This document shows, one piece after another, positions 6,004 through 9,480 of a DNA stretch of 9,480 nucleotides. The stretch is from CALREA01 sp041674865 (GTDB taxonomy: Bacteria; Patescibacteriota; Gracilibacteria; UBA1369; UBA12463): contig JBAYUX010000047.1 of the NCBI GenBank assembly GCA_041674865.1, forward strand, positions 1 through 9,480, in the 5' to 3' direction. Positions within the stretch are counted from its first letter, which is position 1. The number at the start of each line of letters is the position of its first letter. The notes beneath the pieces were generated by a model. The model had not been told where the DNA came from, did no database searches, and was given only the letters and a program-made list of their open reading frames with translations. The translations under genes were made by a program, and so were the position numbers.

Positions 6004-7419
6004 ATGGCAACCAAACAGCAAAAAGAAATTACACAGCAACTCGCAGACTATCGATATGGATTTCATACCGAGGAAAAGTACGAATTCAAATCAGAAAAAG
6101 GTCTCACGGAAGAAATCGTGCGAATGATTTCTGCGCACAAAAAAGAACCAGAATGGATGCTCGATTTTCGGCTTAAAGCCTACAAAATCTATCGAGAGAA
6201 ACCGATGCCGACTTGGGGAAGTTCATACCTCAACGACATCAATTTTGAAGATATTTACTATTACATCAAGCCAGGTGGAAACAAGGCGAAGAGTTGGGAC
6301 GACGTTCCAGATGAGATCAAGAACACATTCGAAAAACTCGGTGTTCCAGAGGCCGAGAGAAAATTTCTTTCAGGTGTTGGTGCACAGTTCGAAAGCGAAA
6401 CAATTTATCACTCACTTCAAAAACATCTCGAAGAAAAAGGTGTGATTTTCGTCGACACCGATACCGCCGTTCAGAAATATCCAGACCTCGTACGAAAATA
6501 TTTTGCAACCGTTGTTCCACCACGAGACAACAAGCTCGCAGCGCTAAATTCCGCAGTATGGAGCGGTGGATCGTTCGTCTACATTCCAAAAGGCGTGCAC
6601 GTCGAACTCCCCCTTCAGGCCTACTTCCGTATCAACGCAGAGAATGCCGGACAATTCGAACGAACTCTCATCATCGCAGAAGAAGGATCATCCGTTCACT
6701 ACACCGAAGGATGCACGGCACCAATTTACACAACGAATTCATTACACTCAGCGGTCGTTGAAATCGTCGTTCACAAGGACGCACGCGTTCAATACACCAC
6801 CGTTCAAAACTGGTCACGCAACGTCTACAACCTCGTCACCAAGCGCGCTATTGCTCACGAAAACGCAACCATGATGTGGCTCGACTGCAACATCGGCTCG
6901 AAACTTACGATGAAATATCCAAGCATTTATTTACGTGGAAAAGGTGCACGCGGAGAAATTCTCTCGATCGCCATGGCCAACAAAGGCCAACATCAAGACG
7001 CCGGTGGAAAAATTATTCACCTCGCACCAGATACATCTTCAGTTATTAATGCAAAATCTCTCTCACTCAGAGGTGGACGAACATCATATCGTGGACTCTT
7101 GCAGGTCGCTCCAGGCGCAGAAAGAAGCCGTTCTCGCGTCACATGCGACGCTCTTCTTCTCGACACCGAATCCTCTACTGACACCTACCCAACGATGCAG
7201 ATCGACGAAAATAATGTCGCCATCGCACACGAAGCAACCGTCACCAAAATTTCCGAAGAGCAGTTGTTTTACCTCATGTCTCGCGGCCTCTCTGAACAAG
7301 AAGCCAGTAACATGATCGTCAATGGATTCCTCGCGCCACTCATCAAAGAATTCCCAATGGAATACGCTCTCGAACTTAACCGTCTGATCGCCCTCGAAAT
7401 GGAAGGCAGTGTCGGATAA
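6004..7419 (+). CDS. sufB: SufB, Fe-S cluster scaffold protein
   Basis: SufB is the subunit of the SufBC2D complex that receives persulfide sulfur and on which the nascent cluster forms. The 471 residues make it full length, slightly shorter than the E. coli protein. The N-terminal helical part (1-130, including PEWMLDFRLKAYKIY) is intact. The beta-helix core follows, with the family hallmarks SGGSFVYIPKGV (187-198), YTEGCTAP (233-240), VQNWSRNVYNL (267-277), RGKGARGEI (311-319), and SRSRVTCDALLL (375-386). Cys381 in this last motif corresponds to the cluster-assembly cysteine Cys405 of E. coli. HEATVTKISEEQLFYLMSRGLSE (409-431, given as landmarks) is the C-terminal SufC-contact helix. It starts 30 bp after sufC, and sufD follows after 9 bp, so co-translation is likely. 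Confidence 0.98.
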   Translation: MATKQQKEITQQLADYRYGFHTEEKYEFKSEKGLTEEIVRMISAHKKEPEWMLDFRLKAYKIYREKPMPTWGSSYLNDINFEDIYYYIKPGGNKAKSWDDVPDEIKNTFEKLGVPEAERKFLSGVGAQFESETIYHSLQKHLEEKGVIFVDTDTAVQKYPDLVRKYFATVVPPRDNKLAALNSAVWSGGSFVYIPKGVHVELPLQAYFRINAENAGQFERTLIIAEEGSSVHYTEGCTAPIYTTNSLHSAVVEIVVHKDARVQYTTVQNWSRNVYNLVTKRAIAHENATMMWLDCNIGSKLTMKYPSIYLRGKGARGEILSIAMANKGQHQDAGGKIIHLAPDTSSVINAKSLSLRGGRTSYRGLLQVAPGAERSRSRVTCDALLLDTESSTDTYPTMQIDENNVAIAHEATVTKISEEQLFYLMSRGLSEQEASNMIVNGFLAPLIKEFPMEYALELNRLIALEMEGSVG

Positions 7420-7428
7420 CAACAAATT

Positions 7429-8100
7429 ATGACAACTCAAACCATCACCATCCCAGCCAACGCCAAAAAACTCATTTTTCAAAATGAGCCAGGCTCTCAC
7501 ACGATCATTCTCGAACCAAACGCCGAGATTGAATATGTTATGTCGTTCAAGGACACGCCAACATCAACCGCAACTACAACACCAGAAACCGCATCACCAA
7601 GCAGCATCATCCAATTCGAACTCAAAGGCGACAACAGCAAGGCTCGAATTTACGGCTTATTTGCAGGAAAAAATCACGACCAGGTGAAATTCGAAACACG
7701 AACCATCCACTCGGGAAATTCCACAAGCGCGCACACCAACGTCAAAACACTTCTCCGTGACGAGGCGAAATCCGACTATTTCGGACTCATTCGAATCGAG
7801 AAACATACGACCGGAAATGATGGTCAACTCTCTCACGACACGATGCTTCTTTCCAAGCAGGCCAAGTCGAAATCCGTCCCAGCACTTGAGATCGAAGCCA
7901 ACGACGTAAAAGCCGGACACAGCGCATCAGTAGGCCAAGTTGACGAGGAGGCACTCTTCTATCTCAGATCACGTGGACTCACGGAAATACAAGCACGCGA
8001 ACTCATGATCGAAGGATTTTTCGAGGAGATGTTGATGCAGATTTCCGACCAAGAGATGGCAAGCACCCTTCGAGAAAGCCTTAAAAAATCCCTAACGTAG
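7429..8100 (+). CDS. sufD: Minimal SufD, SufB-partner scaffold subunit
   Basis: SufD pairs with SufB through the beta-helix edge and contributes to iron entry and cluster formation. This 223-residue version is about half the usual length (over 400 in E. coli). It lacks the N-terminal helical domain and part of the beta-helix, and begins directly in beta strands (TITIPANAKKLIFQNEPG). The C-terminal half is well conserved: LLRDEAKSDYFGLIRI (108-123), PALEIEANDVKAGHSASVGQ (151-170), EEALFYLRSRGL (173-184), and the SufC-contact helix REL.IEGFFEEM. His164 in KAGHSAS matches the functionally important His360 of E. coli SufD. Residues 43-59 are a low-complexity Thr/Pro/Ser linker. Complete start and stop codons and 9-bp spacing from sufB indicate an intact short form, not a fragment. 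Confidence 0.92.
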   Translation: MTTQTITIPANAKKLIFQNEPGSHTIILEPNAEIEYVMSFKDTPTSTATTTPETASPSSIIQFELKGDNSKARIYGLFAGKNHDQVKFETRTIHSGNSTSAHTNVKTLLRDEAKSDYFGLIRIEKHTTGNDGQLSHDTMLLSKQAKSKSVPALEIEANDVKAGHSASVGQVDEEALFYLRSRGLTEIQARELMIEGFFEEMLMQISDQEMASTLRESLKKSLT

Positions 8101-8109
8101 GCGTATACT
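8081..8109 (+). promoter_or_regulatory. Possible internal promoter before the Rieske gene
   Basis: TATACT (8104-8109), identical to the -10 of the tRNA promoter, lies 17 bp after TTAAAA (8081-8086, 4 of 6 to the -35). The start would be near 8116, 19 nt before the ATG at 8135. The -10 is wrapped by a tiny inverted repeat, GCGTA/TACGC (8101-8105 and 8109-8113). It would allow the Rieske protein and SufS to be made separately from SufBCD. The -35 overlaps the end of sufD and may be chance. Confidence 0.3.
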
Positions 8110-8134
8110 ACGCGCAATCATTATCCCTTCCTTT

Positions 8135-8482
8135 ATGTTTAGTCCAACCATCTCAATCGAACAACTTACTCCTGGCAACAAAACTGCCTTCACGATCAAC
8201 GACGTCAATCTCATGATCGCGAACGTGAATGGTACGATTTATGCCACGCAAAAGAACTGCACTCACGCCGACGAAGACCTCACAGAAGGCCACCTCGAAG
8301 GATCGATTATCGAGTGTCCAGTTCACGGTGCCATGTTCGATATCATAGATGGACGCACGCTCAGTCTCCCAGCAGTCTCCCCTCTCAAAACCTATCCAGC
8401 AAAAATCGAAAACGGAATTATTCTCGTTGATGTCATGCCGGAGCAAAGCGGAGGCACTGTTCCCGCCTCCGATTCTAACTAA
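8135..8482 (+). CDS. Rieske-type [2Fe-2S] ferredoxin (NirD/BphF-like)
   Basis: This is a small soluble electron-transfer protein. Its 115 residues carry a full Rieske cluster-binding motif: Cys42-Thr-His44 (KNCTHADEDL) and Cys61-Pro-Val-His64 (IECPVHGAMFD), separated by 16 residues as in ferredoxin components of dioxygenases and NirD-like proteins. The DGRTLSLPAVSPLKTYPAKIENG stretch (72-94, named by its landmarks) is the usual strand pattern following the second loop. There is no signal peptide or membrane anchor, so it is cytosolic. The last 12 residues are a Ser/Gly-rich tail. It sits between sufD (34 bp away) and sufS (8 bp). Actinobacterial suf operons also contain a Rieske ferredoxin gene, which supports a role with Fe-S assembly, perhaps as electron donor; this is inferred. 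Confidence 0.93.
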   Translation: MFSPTISIEQLTPGNKTAFTINDVNLMIANVNGTIYATQKNCTHADEDLTEGHLEGSIIECPVHGAMFDIIDGRTLSLPAVSPLKTYPAKIENGIILVDVMPEQSGGTVPASDSN

Positions 8483-8490
8483 ACGATATA

Positions 8491-9480
8491 ATGTTCGATC
8501 CAAAAACCATCCAACAAGACTTCCCTATTCTCACCCGCGAGTTCGACGGTCATCGACTTGTATATCTCGATAACGCTTCTACAAGCCAAAAACCGAAGTC
8601 AGTTATCGACGCACTCACAAAATACTACACCCATCATAACGCGAATATTCACCGTGCCGTCTACACGCTCGCCGAAGAAGCAACGCTCGCCTACGAAGGC
8701 ACCCGCGAAGAAGTTCGGAAGTTCATCAACGCGAAGCAACTCGAAGAAATTATCTTCACACGCAACACCACAGAAAGTATTAATCTCGTGGCTTACACGT
8801 GGGGCGTAGAAAATATTCATGCCGGCGATACGATCATCGTCTCCACACTCGAACATCACAGCAACCTCGTTCCTTGGCAGCAATTAGCCAAAAAAACAGG
8901 TGCCGCTCTCAAAATTATCCCCTTCTCAGAAGATCCAGAAAAAGCCTACACACTCGATCTCGAATGGTTTCGTGAAAATGCCGACAGTTCACTCAAACTT
9001 CTCGCAATCACGCAGGCGAGTAACACAACAGGAACCATCGTTCCGGTAAAAGAATTTATCGACATCGCCCACGCACATGGCGCTGTCACATTGATCGATG
9101 CAGCGCAATCTGCATCACATATGCCAATCAACGTCCAAGATCTCGACACAGATTTCCTCGCTTTCTCAAGCCACAAAATGCTCGGCCCAACAGGTGTCGG
9201 CGTCCTTTACGGGAAACAAGCCATCCTCGAAAAAATGCCTCCGTTTCTTTTTGGTGGCGACATGATTCGCGAAGTTCATCAATATGAATCAACATGGAAT
9301 GACCTCCCTTGGAAGTTCGAGGCGGGCACACCAAACATCGCTGACGTCGTCGCATTCCGAGAAGCTCTCCGCTATCTCAAAAAACTCGGTCTCGATAACG
9401 TCCTCGCGCACGACCAAGAGCTCGTAGCCTACGCAAAATCACGACTCGCAGAAATTCCGCAGGTCGTAGTATACGCCCCA
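8491..9480 (+). CDS. sufS: SufS cysteine desulfurase, C-terminus cut by window edge
   Basis: SufS is a PLP-dependent class-V aminotransferase-fold enzyme that converts cysteine to alanine and holds the sulfur as a persulfide for transfer to SufBCD. The first 330 codons are present from ATG 8491. Landmarks are YLDNASTSQKP (near 26-36), NIHRAVYTLAEEAT, FTRNTTESINLVA, TLEHHSNLVPW with His122-His123 stacking over the PLP ring, ITQASNTTGT, LIDAAQSASH, and SSHKMLGPTGVGVLYG. Lys229 in the last motif is the Schiff-base lysine, close to Lys226 of E. coli SufS. FEAGTPNIADVVA follows. The mobile-loop catalytic cysteine (Cys364 in E. coli) lies beyond the window. The gene begins 8 bp after the Rieske gene without a Shine-Dalgarno. 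A sufE- or sufU-type sulfur acceptor may lie downstream, but none is visible here. Confidence 0.97.
   Translation, partial: MFDPKTIQQDFPILTREFDGHRLVYLDNASTSQKPKSVIDALTKYYTHHNANIHRAVYTLAEEATLAYEGTREEVRKFINAKQLEEIIFTRNTTESINLVAYTWGVENIHAGDTIIVSTLEHHSNLVPWQQLAKKTGAALKIIPFSEDPEKAYTLDLEWFRENADSSLKLLAITQASNTTGTIVPVKEFIDIAHAHGAVTLIDAAQSASHMPINVQDLDTDFLAFSSHKMLGPTGVGVLYGKQAILEKMPPFLFGGDMIREVHQYESTWNDLPWKFEAGTPNIADVVAFREALRYLKKLGLDNVLAHDQELVAYAKSRLAEIPQVVVYAP

Noticed and set aside
7084..7500. Minus-strand 138-codon frame across the end of sufB
   Set aside because: It is antisense to the conserved Cys381 and HEAT regions; the Asp/Phe-rich product is a mirror of Glu/Ser/Lys codons.
8153..8503. Minus-strand 116-codon frame opposite the Rieske gene
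   Set aside because: The plus strand carries an intact Rieske protein with all four ligands.
1..9480. Alternative genetic code 25 (TGA as Gly), as in SR1 and some Gracilibacteria
   Set aside because: Well-recognised genes use TAA or TAG stops, which is suggestive, but glycine is encoded by GGN throughout with no in-frame TGA in any conserved gene.

Overview
The window holds two gene blocks that diverge from a regulatory region at about 4567-4734, with a tRNA gene and a secreted protease to the left. I think it comes from a bacterium of the Patescibacteria/CPR type; Peregrinibacteria-like is a guess. The reasons are an unusually small SufD, compact spacing, no Shine-Dalgarno sequence before any of the eight intact or partial genes, and standard-code reading with no in-frame TGA. 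No rRNA or ribosomal protein is present, so the taxonomy is inference.

Layout. 1-1995 (-): the N-terminal 665 residues of a secreted subtilisin-like (S8) protease with signal peptide, propeptide, full catalytic triad and C-terminal beta-rich repeats; it runs off the left edge. 2080-2198 (+): a tRNA-Glu(UUC) gene with encoded CCA and a clear sigma70-type promoter. 2202-4566 (-): a visibly AT-richer block. Read in its own direction it encodes an unrecognised helical protein (208 aa), a GCS2-family glutamate-cysteine-ligase-like enzyme (445 aa), and a small membrane protein whose frame is broken at a run of eight T. 4735-9480 (+): an iron-sulfur cluster assembly operon, rrf2 regulator - sufC - sufB - short sufD - Rieske ferredoxin - sufS (cut by the right edge).

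The genes as a system. SufS takes sulfur from cysteine, SufBCD is the ATP-driven scaffold, and the Rieske protein is a possible electron donor or client. The Rrf2 regulator probably acts on a 25-bp near-perfect palindrome at 4669-4693. The 11-bp core of that palindrome fits the IscR/Rrf2 operator consensus, and it covers a candidate -10 of the suf promoter. The first ten bases of the core recur exactly 70 bp upstream, inside the -35/-10 spacer of the divergent promoter that drives the 208-aa protein and the GCS2-like enzyme. If both sites are bound, one regulator would couple Fe-S assembly to a gamma-glutamyl-thiol or related ligase module. This is the most interesting hypothesis in the window.

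Stretches without genes are short: 1996-2123 (two promoters, tRNA leader), 3863-3939 (small inverted repeat) and 4567-4734 (divergent promoters and operator sites). I saw no CRISPR array, insertion sequence, phage gene or replication origin.
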